In this document: in pieces, positions 1 through 8,791 of the stretch
How the letters are laid out: each line of letters starts with the position of its first letter
Position numbering within the stretch: position 1 is the stretch's first letter
Source of the DNA: Bacteroidota bacterium
GTDB lineage: Bacteria; Bacteroidota; Ignavibacteria; Kapaibacteriales; UBA2268
Direction of reading: 5' to 3'
NCBI GenBank assembly: GCA_004322215.1
Contig: SCSM01000011.1
Location: 248,001-312,000, forward strand
DNA: 64,000 nucleotides
Translations under genes and position numbers: made by a program
The notes under the pieces: model-generated
Told to the model about the DNA's origin: nothing
The model's database searches: none
What the model saw: the letters and a program-made list of their open reading frames with translations, nothing else

Positions 1-501
1 CCTGTGGTAAGCTGCGTTCAAGTCAGGTTTCGATAAATCTTCACGCTTTCTTTCCTCGGCATGGCACTTTTTGCATTTAAGTACCGGACCTGTCGTATTA
101 TAATGATGACAGCCGTTGCACCCGCCAGACATCTCAGACATTTCCGAGTGTATCCTGTGAGAAAATATAACGGGGCCATACTTCCCATAAATATCATTCA
201 TTTTAACGATTATCGGACCTTCTTCTGGTCTGTGAAAAACGGAAATCATCTTGCTACGCGGACAATTCACCAATGCCGGGTCTGATTTCGTCGGATATTC
301 GTAGGTATGACAGGTTTTACAATTCGTATAAAGTTTCTTCATCATTTTTTGCTGATTACTTTTTTCTTTCCCGGTTTTTGTTGTCTTTGCTTTGCTTACA
401 CTTTTTTTCTGTGGCTTAGCATCCTTATTATCCTGCCACTTCGAGGATAATCCTACTGTTGCAATAGCAAGAATTATAACTATCAAATAGAACTTTTTCA
501 T
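1..501 (-). CDS. multihaem c-type cytochrome (3' end outside window)
   Basis: The gene starts with ATG at 501 and is still open at base 1, so the C-terminus is missing. The 167 visible residues begin with a hydrophobic export segment (KKFYLIVIILAIATVG), then a lysine-rich linker, then three haem-binding CxxCH motifs (CKTCH, CNGCH, CKKCH) with extra histidines (HRIH, CHHY) that could be distal ligands. The pattern resembles small cytochrome c3/c7-like proteins, and the visible end (AAYHR) suggests at least one more haem motif follows. It lies 116 bases behind the NrfD-like gene on the same strand and probably serves as the periplasmic electron carrier for that module. Which redox partner it serves cannot be read from the sequence. 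Confidence 0.8.
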   Translation of the reverse strand, partial: MKKFYLIVIILAIATVGLSSKWQDNKDAKPQKKSVSKAKTTKTGKEKSNQQKMMKKLYTNCKTCHTYEYPTKSDPALVNCPRSKMISVFHRPEEGPIIVKMNDIYGKYGPVIFSHRIHSEMSEMSGGCNGCHHYNTTGPVLKCKKCHAEERKREDLSKPDLNAAYHR

Positions 502-617
502 TTTAAACCTTATAATATCAATGTTCAATTCTCATTTATTAATCAAAAAACAAATTTGCTCCTTTATTCTAAAATTTACTTTTATATTACTTAATTAAAT
601 TTCAAAATTTGATTATC

Positions 618-1835
618 CTATTCATCTATAACAACTTTCATTGGATGCTGATGTAAATTAATAACAGGCAGATATCTTACTGCTAACCTGTATAGCAAAA
701 CCAACATTGCTATGCATCCTATTGTAACTGAAAATTCGCCGAATGAAGGAATATATGCTTCCTTACTATATGGTGGATGATATGCAATAATGAAATTATT
801 GATTCTGTTTAATAGGACACCGAATATTACTAAACATGAGCCGATAAATAATTTCAATGGTGATTTCAATACCCTATCCATCAAAAACATTATCAACGGA
901 ACTATGACTCCGAATACCATTTCAAATATGAACATTACACTTTCAATATTGAAATGAGCCAAATATCTGAATGTTTCTCTGATGAACATATCTCCCAATT
1001 TAAATGCAAGATAAATTCCGAGTATCGGTCCTACGAACCTTCCAAGCTTAGAAAGAACTTCCATCTCCGGCTTTATTCCAAGTGACCTCGATGCTAACAT
1101 TGATTCGAAAATCACCATCGGGAATCCGACAGAGATTGCTGAAATCAAAAACATCAACGGTAAAACAGGTGTCTGCCACAAAGGATGCATCTTGTTCCCT
1201 GCGATAACCATAAGAGTCCCTAACGAGGATTGATGCAATGTTGACAATACGACGCCGGCTATAATGAAAACAAACATTGCTTTCGATAATATTTTATCCA
1301 GGAAATTCACAAGTTTATTCAGTGGCTCATTTAAATAATGTAACAATCCATTAAATTTTATTTTTCCATTTAACTTTTCCGTTAAAATTGGCATAAATTC
1401 AATATAAAGCACAGTAAGATAAATCATAACACAGATACCAACCTCAAACAATGCAGAATTTGGATTCCACATAACCAATGGATGCCAGATATAATAATAT
1501 CTCCCTATATCCACAGCCACAGCCATAGCCACAAATGTGTAACCGAGCATCGCAGTCAGAAGTGCAGGTCTCACTATCGCATGGAACTGCTCCTTATGCA
1601 TCACATGACCGAGTGCGGCTGATGTGAATCCTCCGGCAGCGAGTGCAACTCCTGCAGCCACATCAACTCCAATCCAAAGACCCCATGGATAAAGATTATT
1701 AAGGTTTGTTACAGAGCCGATTCCGAATATTATTCTTGCAGCAATGAATGCCAAACCGTTTATTGCAATAAGACATAATATAATTACACCGGGAGTAAAA
1801 TATTTAAACTTTATTGGTTGTGGTTCTTCAAACAT
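618..1835 (-). CDS. NrfD/HybB-family quinone-interacting membrane subunit
   Basis: A 405-residue integral membrane protein with about ten hydrophobic segments, matching the polysulfide reductase NrfD / HybB / DsrP family. These subunits bind menaquinone or menaquinol in the membrane and exchange electrons with a periplasmic iron-sulfur subunit. Its start (ATG, preceded by AGGAGA) overlaps the end of the upstream iron-sulfur gene by 8 bases, so the two are translationally coupled. A multihaem cytochrome gene follows. Together the three resemble the membrane core shared by Nrf, Dsr, Qrc and Hme complexes. No catalytic molybdopterin subunit is present inside the window, so the direction of electron flow is unknown. 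Confidence 0.85.
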   Translation of the reverse strand: MFEEPQPIKFKYFTPGVIILCLIAINGLAFIAARIIFGIGSVTNLNNLYPWGLWIGVDVAAGVALAAGGFTSAALGHVMHKEQFHAIVRPALLTAMLGYTFVAMAVAVDIGRYYYIWHPLVMWNPNSALFEVGICVMIYLTVLYIEFMPILTEKLNGKIKFNGLLHYLNEPLNKLVNFLDKILSKAMFVFIIAGVVLSTLHQSSLGTLMVIAGNKMHPLWQTPVLPLMFLISAISVGFPMVIFESMLASRSLGIKPEMEVLSKLGRFVGPILGIYLAFKLGDMFIRETFRYLAHFNIESVMFIFEMVFGVIVPLIMFLMDRVLKSPLKLFIGSCLVIFGVLLNRINNFIIAYHPPYSKEAYIPSFGEFSVTIGCIAMLVLLYRLAVRYLPVINLHQHPMKVVIDE

Positions 1836-2745
1836 AATCTATCTCCTTTTCCTGCTTGACTTCTTCTTTCCTTTTCGTAATCCACATCATGGCACCAAGC
1901 CAGGAATATAGTGCAACCGGCGGTACGAAATAGGCAAATATTCCATGTTGAATTGATTCCGATACTCCGGGTGCCGGCTTGTTGTTCAATTTTGGTAATC
2001 CGATACTTTGAAAATCCCTCGATGCGAGATAAAGCCATGAAGTGCCGCCTACCTCTTTCTCTCCGTAAATATAATTTATATATTTCTCAGGATTTCTCTT
2101 AATCTTTTGCCTTGCTAACTTTATCAATTCATTTCTCGGACCATAAGTAAGTGCTTCGAGCGGGCATATCTCCACACAAGCAGGCAGCTTTCCCTTCTTA
2201 AATCTTTCGTAACAAAAATCACATTTACGAATTTCCGGTTGAATTGCTTTTTCAAATTCAAAAACAGGTATCTGGAATTGACATGCGACCATACAATAAC
2301 GGCAGCCGATACATTTATCGGTGTCCCAAACTACTGAGCCATCTTCATGTTTGTTTATGGCTCCAACAATGCATGCCGAGACACAAGCAGGTTTATCGCA
2401 GTGCATACATTGTACTTTTACGTCAATCGGCAGTAAGGGATTTTTTTCATTGCTGAATTCATTAACCACAGTATAAGAATCAATTCCCGGTCTTCTCATA
2501 TTGTTAAATACTGACCGGTCTTTATAGGATTCAATATCACCCGCATCAATTCCATGCGCATTTTTGCAAGCCCATTCACAGCTTCTGCATCCTACACAAT
2601 TTGACGTGTCAACCAATACCCCCCTTCTGTCTTCGGATAAAATATTTGTTGGTTGAGATAATGCCTGATTAGCAGATATTGCAAGTGAACCGGTTGCTGC
2701 AGCGCCAATTGAAGTTAAAAAGCTACGTCTTGATATTTCCTTCAT
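1828..2745 (-). CDS. Tat-exported 4Fe-4S ferredoxin-type subunit (HybA/NrfC/DsrO-like)
   Basis: I place the start at the ATG at 2745; an in-frame GTG 30 bases upstream is less likely because it would push the Tat signal inward. The N-terminus carries a twin-arginine motif (SRRSFLTS) followed by a small hydrophobic stretch. Four cysteine clusters follow (CVGCRSCEWAC, CMHCDKPACVSAC, CIGCRYCMVAC and CDFC...CVEIC), typical of a four-cluster 4Fe-4S electron-transfer subunit. A C-terminal hydrophobic segment (FVPPVALYSWLGAMMW) could anchor it, as in HybA. It would pass electrons between the NrfD-like membrane subunit and the cytochrome encoded downstream. The gene overlaps the NrfD-like gene by 8 bases. 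Confidence 0.88.
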   Translation of the reverse strand: MKEISRRSFLTSIGAAATGSLAISANQALSQPTNILSEDRRGVLVDTSNCVGCRSCEWACKNAHGIDAGDIESYKDRSVFNNMRRPGIDSYTVVNEFSNEKNPLLPIDVKVQCMHCDKPACVSACIVGAINKHEDGSVVWDTDKCIGCRYCMVACQFQIPVFEFEKAIQPEIRKCDFCYERFKKGKLPACVEICPLEALTYGPRNELIKLARQKIKRNPEKYINYIYGEKEVGGTSWLYLASRDFQSIGLPKLNNKPAPGVSESIQHGIFAYFVPPVALYSWLGAMMWITKRKEEVKQEKEIDYV

Positions 2746-2784
2746 ATATATTTTCCATATCGTTATTTTTTTCACAACTCATTA

Positions 2785-2814
2785 CAAATATAGCAACAAT
2801 TTGATTATAATCAT
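2785..2814 (-). promoter_or_regulatory. candidate promoter and FNR/CRP-like palindrome upstream of the respiratory operon
   Basis: Within the 326-base gap between the iron-sulfur gene and dedA, the minus strand carries TATATTTG (2785-2792), which fits the Bacteroidota -7 element TAnnTTTG. Just upstream is TTGATTATAATCAT (2801-2814), close to the FNR-type box TTGATnnnnATCAA with one mismatch. No TTTG -33 element is seen at the right distance, and the box lies where that element would be. That fits a regulator-dependent or repressed promoter, but the match is short. The rest of the gap is AT-rich, and I see nothing else in it. Confidence 0.4.
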
Positions 2815-3071
2815 ATTAAATAATCCTTTTATCCTTTTATATTGAATAATTTACAATTTAGTGTAAACAAAATGTTGCTAACTTTATAACTCTGTGAAAA
2901 TTATAACAGCAACAATTTCGATACAAATTATAATATTATTTTGCTTTCTATGTCAAATCCTGATTAAATAAATTGTTTTTATAAATTATTAATCAATTGA
3001 GTTATTCAAAATAAAAAGTAAATATCTTCTTAAATTGCAATTCTTTTTTTGTGTAATTAATTTTAAAACTA

Positions 3072-3752
3072 ATGATTGATATTGCTCATTCTGTAATCTG
3101 CTTTATGCAGAATACAAACTTTGATTGGAACGGTGACATAATAGACTTAATTCTTCACGTTGATAAATATCTCGGTGGCATCATTCACGAATACGGATTC
3201 TGGACTTACCTGATTTTGTTCGTCGTAATTTTTTGCGAAACAGGATTGGTGGTTACTCCATTTCTTCCCGGGGATTCACTATTGTTTGCAGCCGGTTCTT
3301 TTGCTGCACTTGGTGCATTAAATCCGTTAGTTCTTTTCATCATTATATCAATTGCTGCGATATTAGGTGATACAGCTAATTACTGGGCAGGTCATTATGT
3401 CGGACCGCGAGTATTTAAAGAAAAAGTGAGATTTCTGAAAAAGGAGTATCTCGAACGGACTCACCGGTTCTATGAAAAGCACGGAGGCAAGACAATTATT
3501 CTTGCACGTTTCATCCCTATCATAAGGACATTCGCTCCTTTTGTTGCCGGTATCGGTTCGATGACTTACGGCAAATTTATTTCATACAACATTATTGGCG
3601 GTGTGGTATGGGTTGCACTTTTCGTCTATTCGGGATATTTCTTCGGTACTTTACCTGTTGTACAAAACAATTTTAGTTTAGTAATAATTGTTATTATAAT
3701 AATTTCAGTTATTCCAATTATAATCGAATTACTAAAAAGAAGAAAAAAGTGA
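3072..3752 (+). CDS. DedA-family membrane protein
   Basis: A 226-residue polytopic membrane protein with the signature of the DedA/Tvp38 (SNARE-associated) superfamily: [19 protein letters not shown] early on and [18 protein letters not shown] further in. The Glu, Asp and two Arg residues in these motifs correspond to residues essential in E. coli YqjA/YghB. Family members move or flip undecaprenyl phosphate or phospholipids across the cytoplasmic membrane and are linked to proton-motive-force homeostasis. The gene stands alone on the plus strand between minus-strand operons. The N-terminus (to about residue 35) is loosely conserved, so a start a few codons later is possible. Confidence 0.9.
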   Translation: MIDIAHSVICFMQNTNFDWNGDIIDLILHVDKYLGGIIHEYGFWTYLILFVVIFCETGLVVTPFLPGDSLLFAAGSFAALGALNPLVLFIIISIAAILGDTANYWAGHYVGPRVFKEKVRFLKKEYLERTHRFYEKHGGKTIILARFIPIIRTFAPFVAGIGSMTYGKFISYNIIGGVVWVALFVYSGYFFGTLPVVQNNFSLVIIVIIIISVIPIIIELLKRRKK

Positions 3753-3753
3753 A

Positions 3754-4683
3754 TTAATTACCTGATAAATCCATCTGCCAGATAAAATTCAAAGCAAATG
3801 AATATTTGCCTCCTAATTGACGATTGTTATAATAACGGTAAACAGGTAAATCATATAATGCAGAAACTGATAAGTCCCCGAATGAATAATTTATCTGAGG
3901 AGAAAAGAAAAACAAATTACTTCCTGAAGTAGAAATTTCTCCGGTAAAATTATCTCTGTCTTTTTCTTTAATTTCATTTCTGATTTGCAAAATTCCAATC
4001 AAATTATCAACAATTTTCTTAGTAATAAAAAATGATGTGTTATAACAGTTACCATACCTATAATCTAAATCATCTTCGTTAGAACCATTAATTTCAATAC
4101 GATTAACCAGGAAAAGATTAGCAGATATATCTGAAAAACCTTTTCGTAAATATAATTGTGAAACAAATCCAAATGCACCTGGAGATGGTTGAACATCCCT
4201 TGGAAGGTCAACACCATTTTTTTGGATTCGTTTTGATGTAAAAGGAATCTTAATACCCATACCTGCCGTAATTTCGAATTCTGATTCAATATCATTTAAC
4301 AAATTATATTTCCCCATCAGTACAGCTGATGATAATCCTGAAGCTTCAAATTGACCTTTCTCTCCCCAATCCTGTACTTTATTAATGTAGTATCCACACT
4401 CTCCTGTAATCGTTAATCTATTTAATAATCCATAATCGATGAACAAGCCAACATAATTTGAGAATGCCTGTTTCACATTAATTTTAGTATCGTTAACTAA
4501 TTCACTGGCTATATAATACCGGTTGCCATATCCATAGCGATAGAATAGAGTATAACGAAAATTATTTTGTGGAAGTGTGCCTATGCTCGTTGTACCTCCG
4601 ACAGGTGAGCCGACTGAACAGCACTGGGCTGATGCTTCAGAGAACAGTGAAAATGAAAATAAAAGAAATAAAAGGTATTTCAT
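3754..4683 (-). CDS. secreted outer-membrane beta-barrel-like protein
   Basis: I use the ATG at 4683, which is followed by a good signal peptide (MKYLLFLLFSFSLFSEASAQ) and mature residues starting CC; the longer frame upstream adds a charged non-signal stretch. The start overlaps the stop of the upstream lipoprotein gene as ATGA, so the pair is translationally coupled. The roughly 290-residue mature protein is rich in alternating aromatic/hydrophobic strands (for example FRYTLFYRYGYGNRYYIASE) and ends with strand-like FALNFIWQMDLSG, which suggests an outer-membrane barrel. I do not recognise a named family. With the lipoprotein it may form a small envelope pair. Confidence 0.65.
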   Translation of the reverse strand: MKYLLFLLFSFSLFSEASAQCCSVGSPVGGTTSIGTLPQNNFRYTLFYRYGYGNRYYIASELVNDTKINVKQAFSNYVGLFIDYGLLNRLTITGECGYYINKVQDWGEKGQFEASGLSSAVLMGKYNLLNDIESEFEITAGMGIKIPFTSKRIQKNGVDLPRDVQPSPGAFGFVSQLYLRKGFSDISANLFLVNRIEINGSNEDDLDYRYGNCYNTSFFITKKIVDNLIGILQIRNEIKEKDRDNFTGEISTSGSNLFFFSPQINYSFGDLSVSALYDLPVYRYYNNRQLGGKYSFALNFIWQMDLSGN

Positions 4684-5021
4684 TTTTGTCCGATTTTGAT
4701 ATTTATATCCTTTGATTCTGAATTTCCCGATGCATCCGACACTATGCAAGTAATTCTGACGGTTGTTGCATGACAGATACTGAATTGTACTTTAGGACCA
4801 TTATCGAAAATTGCACCTTCTGTACAAGACCATCTGTAAGTAAGGTTTTCGCCGGTTGCAGTAGCTGTAATATCGGTAAATTCATTAATATCAATTTCAG
4901 TTTTGCTTGCTGTAAGTGAAACAAAAGTGAATGTTTTCGGATTTGTTGGACTTTCCTCTTTTTTACATCCGATTAAAGTTATAACTAAAAGTGAAATGAG
5001 TATATAAAAATATTTTCTCAT
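4680..5021 (-). CDS. lipoprotein with one Ig/PKD-like domain
   Basis: A 113-residue protein with a lipoprotein signal peptide ending in the lipobox LIGC, so it is probably lipidated at Cys19 and held in the envelope. The mature part has the strand pattern of a single Ig-like/PKD fold (FTDITATATGENLTYRWSC, then VRITCIVSDASGNSE). Its stop codon overlaps the start of the downstream barrel-like gene by 4 bases, which points to coordinated synthesis. No catalytic residues are apparent. A binding or structural role in the envelope is an inference. Confidence 0.7.
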   Translation of the reverse strand: MRKYFYILISLLVITLIGCKKEESPTNPKTFTFVSLTASKTEIDINEFTDITATATGENLTYRWSCTEGAIFDNGPKVQFSICHATTVRITCIVSDASGNSESKDINIKIGQK

Positions 5022-5189
5022 ATAATTTCCTAAATAAATTGTTAACTGTTATTAATAAAAATATGAATAACTAATGAATAATGCAAGAAAAAAATAATAA
5101 TTTATATCAATTTCAAATTCGTAAGATGTAAATTAATAAAGTTACAAAGAGATTCCGGATTTATATATTAGTATAATATATGTGACTCA

Positions 5190-5885
5190 TTATTTGCTAC
5201 AATCAAACAGCTTTTTCTCAACAAATACACCTAAAACAAGTGACTTTGATTGAACAGTTCCGATATAAATACCATCTTTATCATATAAATTGACTTTGAG
5301 TTCGGCTTTTATTTTAATCATATAATAATCATATTGAAACTTAACAAATTTAGAAAGAATCCTGAAATAAGAATTTTCCTGGCTGCCTTTTTCTGATGAA
5401 TATTCCCTTGATTTATTTATTCCGGAATTACCATTGCTTTCATCAACTATTGTCAAATAAATCCTGAATAAACTATCTTTGTTGAAATTATTACCTTCAA
5501 TTATTTTTTCACCGTTGAACAATAGTTCTTTCAATTTATTGAAATCACCCTGTTTGAATTTTGGTGTATATATCCTAAGAATATAATCATCATTAAATAT
5601 AGGATATGTATTATACCCCATCTCATAGCTCATTAATTTTTTATTGCCATCATAATAGCCGCCCCAGCCATGAATAGACTGTCTTCGGTCAAATCGTTCG
5701 ACCCAGGTAAAATGATTATTTAATATTACCCCATCGAAATTTTCGAGTGTAATCTCAAGTGTTGAATCATTATTAATAAAAAGGTCACTATCATCGAAAA
5801 TGATAGGATTGGAAGCAGGATTATCTTTACACGAAAATAAAATTACCGGCAGTAAGAACATGAGAAAGAACTTAATAATTCTCAT
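5190..5885 (-). CDS. lipoprotein of unknown function
   Basis: A 231-residue protein beginning with a hydrophobic signal and lipobox (LLPVILFSCKDNPAS), preceded by a clear GAGGG ribosome binding site. The mature chain is polar, with many Asn, Asp and Lys and alternating strand-like segments (FRILSKFVKFQYDYYMIKIKAELKVNLYD). I recognise no family or catalytic motif. It lies between a two-gene envelope pair and an OmpP1/FadL-type gene, all on the same strand, so an outer-membrane-associated role is plausible but unproven. Confidence 0.65.
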   Translation of the reverse strand: MRIIKFFLMFLLPVILFSCKDNPASNPIIFDDSDLFINNDSTLEITLENFDGVILNNHFTWVERFDRRQSIHGWGGYYDGNKKLMSYEMGYNTYPIFNDDYILRIYTPKFKQGDFNKLKELLFNGEKIIEGNNFNKDSLFRIYLTIVDESNGNSGINKSREYSSEKGSQENSYFRILSKFVKFQYDYYMIKIKAELKVNLYDKDGIYIGTVQSKSLVLGVFVEKKLFDCSK

Positions 5886-5913
5886 TGAAATCCCTCTGAT
5901 ATATTTAAGAAAA

Positions 5914-7326
5914 TTAATATCTATAGGTTAACTGCAAGCCGAAATCAACTGGCTTGGTTGTGAAATTATATGCTAAAGTTCCATAATTTATTCTTTTGTC
6001 TGTAAAGTCACGCATACGAACGAGTGCATCCAGCCGGACCTTCTCGCCGACGAACAATCCGGCTCCAAACGAAATGATTGACAAGTTTGAATTCGGATTA
6101 TTATCAATATATGGCGAAGTCGTCATCGCATAGCTTGCCCTGATAAATGCCGGAAATACAGGCAGTTTATATTCAGCACCGAAGCCATAAGTGACTTGTC
6201 CTGTCAACTGCTGTAATATATCTTTATTGAGTTGTTCCACTTGTGTAGTTGCCTGGCTGAATTCAATTTGTGATGCATCGGAATATTCCACACCTCCTGC
6301 AAGTGTCAATCCCTCAAAATTGAATGATATACCTGCACAATAAACGAATGGAGTTGTTACGTTGTATGTTGTTCTCCCTGACAAATTAAATTGCAAGGTG
6401 TCACCCTTATCGAAATGTGAAATTGCAAATTGAGAAGAATTTTCACTAATTTCATACCAGGTTGGAAGTTTGATGGTAACTCCAAAGCGTAAGGATTCCA
6501 TAAGCCGTGCCTGGAATCCTACTGAACCACTAATCCCAGAAATGTCTGCTATAAAAGATTCAGTTAAAAGAAGCTGGTTGAAATCTACATTTGTAAAATT
6601 AGTAGAATCCCAATAACTATATTTATTATAAATATCTGTTTCAGTGTAATCTTTTGTGTATTTATATGTTCCCCACTTGCCGACAATCGAAAAGCCAACT
6701 GAGATGACATCTGATATATCATAAGCCAAACCGCCTGTGAGATTGTGGAGTCCGCCTTTTTCCTGTATAAATGATGATTGCATCAGACTGTCTGTTATGG
6801 GTGTTTTGAAATTCTTGTCTGCGAGAAACAAATTTGCAGCAAAATTATCATCAAATGTTCCACCTTGTGAAGCTTTCCATGCAATCATTGTGGAGCTTGG
6901 ATTGAAGGCATTGAATTCCATATTATTTTCGAAATTGCTCTCGAGAAAATAGCCGATTCCAACAGATGCTTTTTTATTTTTCTCGTCTAATGGAACTATT
7001 ATGCCAAGATGAGTAATTATCTCATCATTTGTGTTCAAAGGACTTTTCATATTAAGATAATCGGTTTCAGTGCTATTATGTGTAAAACCAAAACCGACAG
7101 ATATTTCAGAGCCGGAGGCAAGAGTCAATCCGGCAGGATTGTACATCAAAGCACCAATATCATCGGAAAGACCGTGATAAGATACATTGAAACCTGCTAC
7201 TCGGGGAGTGATTATCCCATTTGGAATAGAATACCTGAGGGCATCCTCGATAAATTGGGCTTCGGCTGTTGCCGAAGCCAATAACAAGACAAAACCAAAA
7301 ACCAACAAGCTGAAAAATTTATTCAT
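5914..7326 (-). CDS. OmpP1/FadL/TodX-family outer-membrane transport protein
   Basis: A 470-residue protein with a signal peptide (FFSLLVFGFVLLLASATAEAQ) and the N-terminal hallmark of the FadL/OmpP1 family: after the signal come ALRYS and then GALMYNPAGLTLASGSEISVG. The rest shows repeated amphipathic strands ending in an aromatic residue (LQLTYRY), as expected for a barrel inserted in the outer membrane. Family members import long-chain fatty acids or other hydrophobic molecules. In this phylum many are of unknown substrate, and some act in T9SS (PorV is related). The gene follows the Tyr/Trp-rich lipoprotein gene with a 2-base gap, so the two are almost certainly co-transcribed. Confidence 0.82.
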   Translation of the reverse strand: MNKFFSLLVFGFVLLLASATAEAQFIEDALRYSIPNGIITPRVAGFNVSYHGLSDDIGALMYNPAGLTLASGSEISVGFGFTHNSTETDYLNMKSPLNTNDEIITHLGIIVPLDEKNKKASVGIGYFLESNFENNMEFNAFNPSSTMIAWKASQGGTFDDNFAANLFLADKNFKTPITDSLMQSSFIQEKGGLHNLTGGLAYDISDVISVGFSIVGKWGTYKYTKDYTETDIYNKYSYWDSTNFTNVDFNQLLLTESFIADISGISGSVGFQARLMESLRFGVTIKLPTWYEISENSSQFAISHFDKGDTLQFNLSGRTTYNVTTPFVYCAGISFNFEGLTLAGGVEYSDASQIEFSQATTQVEQLNKDILQQLTGQVTYGFGAEYKLPVFPAFIRASYAMTTSPYIDNNPNSNLSIISFGAGLFVGEKVRLDALVRMRDFTDKRINYGTLAYNFTTKPVDFGLQLTYRY

Positions 7327-7328
7327 TA

Positions 7329-8522
7329 TTATCTTCCCCTGCGACCGGAACTACTGTTAGAACCGGAGCCTGAGGAACCGGACGAACGCGATGAGCCGGA
7401 GCTTGAACCGGAACTCGAACGGCTTGGAGCCGAATAGCCCGGAGATGAAGAACGGCTCGGTGCTGAATAGCTTGGCGAAGATGAACGGCTCGGCGCCGTA
7501 TAGCTCGGTGAAGAGTTATTCGACCTACGCGAACTTCCTTCAGAGGACCTGTTATAAGTAGGTGTACTCGAACCGGAATTTTCGTTCGACCTTCTATTAT
7601 AAGAACCGGAATTTGAATTACCTTCCGAAGAAGAATTCCTGCTATTTAATATCCCCTTTACAGTTTCGATTGTTCTGTTTACGGTTCCACTACTTCTGTT
7701 CGGTGAGGAGTAAACATTTTCTGTACCTCTTCCATACACATCAGAACCGGTAGAGCGCGAATCTCTCCTGTTATAACTGGTGCTACCTGATGAGGAATTA
7801 TTGCCTCTTGAATAACCTTCTCCTGAATTTGTACTAACTGCACTTCTCCTGTTATAACCATAGCCGGAGGTGGAATTAATAGTTCTCACGCCCGATGAAT
7901 ACTCGTTCGATGCAGTCTGAAATCCTCGCCTGTTGGCACCCCAACTTGTATTCCCGTTACCGTTGTTATCGAATTCACTTCCTCTCCTCGGACCGAAATC
8001 ACGGTTTCTTCGGGGAGCAGGACTCGGGTCATACGCATAGTATGGCTGATTGAACCAACCGTAATGCCCCCAACCATAATTATACGATGGCCAATAGTAC
8101 CCATAATAAGGATGGTAGGTGTACCAAGGTGAATACCAATCCCAGCACCAATCATAAAAGGGGTCATAACCGAACCCGATGTAAAAATGTGAACCCCAAT
8201 ATCTTGGGTATGGATAAGACATCCATCCATAATAACCATACCACCAGGGAACAACAACGGGTACATACATAGGACTGTAATCATAATAAACATGTCTTAC
8301 TTCAACAGTCTGATTTTCATTTGCGAGTGGATTTTGCCAATCGTTAGTGCTATCCACATTCTTCTCTTCATCATCAAATAAAGATTCTGCTTCTCTACTA
8401 TTGTCTGTTTTGTGTTTGGGAGAGTAGCTGTAATACTCTTCACCGGTATAAACGGTGGTGCAACCCGAAAAAACGAGTGCTAATGCCGCAACCGAAGCAA
8501 GTAATGTCAAAGTCTTTTTCAT
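7329..8522 (-). CDS. Tyr/Trp-rich lipoprotein with serine-rich repeat tail
   Basis: I choose the ATG at 8522 because it follows a strong AGGAGGG site and begins a lipoprotein signal (MKKTLTLLASVAALALVFSG, Cys at the lipobox). Residues about 75-150 are extraordinarily rich in Tyr, Trp, Pro and Gly (for example YYGYYWPSYNYGWGHYGW). The C-terminal half is low-complexity Ser/Asn/Arg/Gly with many Tyr-Asn-Arg-Arg motifs, ending in 11-residue repeats of the type SYSAPSRSSSP. Such composition fits an adhesive, matrix or cell-surface coat component, but no family is assigned. The gene sits 2 bases upstream of the FadL-like gene. Confidence 0.75.
   Translation of the reverse strand: MKKTLTLLASVAALALVFSGCTTVYTGEEYYSYSPKHKTDNSREAESLFDDEEKNVDSTNDWQNPLANENQTVEVRHVYYDYSPMYVPVVVPWWYGYYGWMSYPYPRYWGSHFYIGFGYDPFYDWCWDWYSPWYTYHPYYGYYWPSYNYGWGHYGWFNQPYYAYDPSPAPRRNRDFGPRRGSEFDNNGNGNTSWGANRRGFQTASNEYSSGVRTINSTSGYGYNRRSAVSTNSGEGYSRGNNSSSGSTSYNRRDSRSTGSDVYGRGTENVYSSPNRSSGTVNRTIETVKGILNSRNSSSEGNSNSGSYNRRSNENSGSSTPTYNRSSEGSSRRSNNSSPSYTAPSRSSSPSYSAPSRSSSPGYSAPSRSSSGSSSGSSRSSGSSGSGSNSSSGRRGR
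7416..7514 (-). repeat. 33-bp tandem repeat (three units) inside the Tyr/Trp-rich lipoprotein gene
   Basis: Three adjacent 33-base units encode the near-identical 11-residue units SPSYTAPSRSS, SPSYSAPSRSS and SPGYSAPSRSS. The units differ mostly at third codon positions. Such an array can change length by slippage or recombination. Confidence 0.8.
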
Positions 8523-8791
8523 TTTCCGACCCTCCTGAATCTTATTTATTGAGAAATACTTTTTTTTCAAATAACATCGTTTCACAAACACTTTCATTAC
8601 ATTCTCTACTGTGTTCGACGTAAAATTACATTAAAAGTTTAATTAATAATATTACTTTATCTATTACTATAATTATGTATTTACTTAATTTCTAATTAGT
8701 TCGGTCTTTTACTCGCAAAATTCATACATTGATAAAATTGACATTTTTTTACTAATTTAAATGAAATAGAATTTCTAATACTGAACATAAT

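Noticed and set aside
1-2745. DsrMKJOP or Nrf operon assignment
   Set aside because: The iron-sulfur and NrfD subunits are shared by many complexes, and no DsrMK or NrfA partner is within the window, so I kept a generic description.
7886-8293. 135-codon frame inside the Tyr/Trp-rich lipoprotein gene
   Set aside because: It is an out-of-frame shadow of the low-complexity coding region, with no ribosome binding site.
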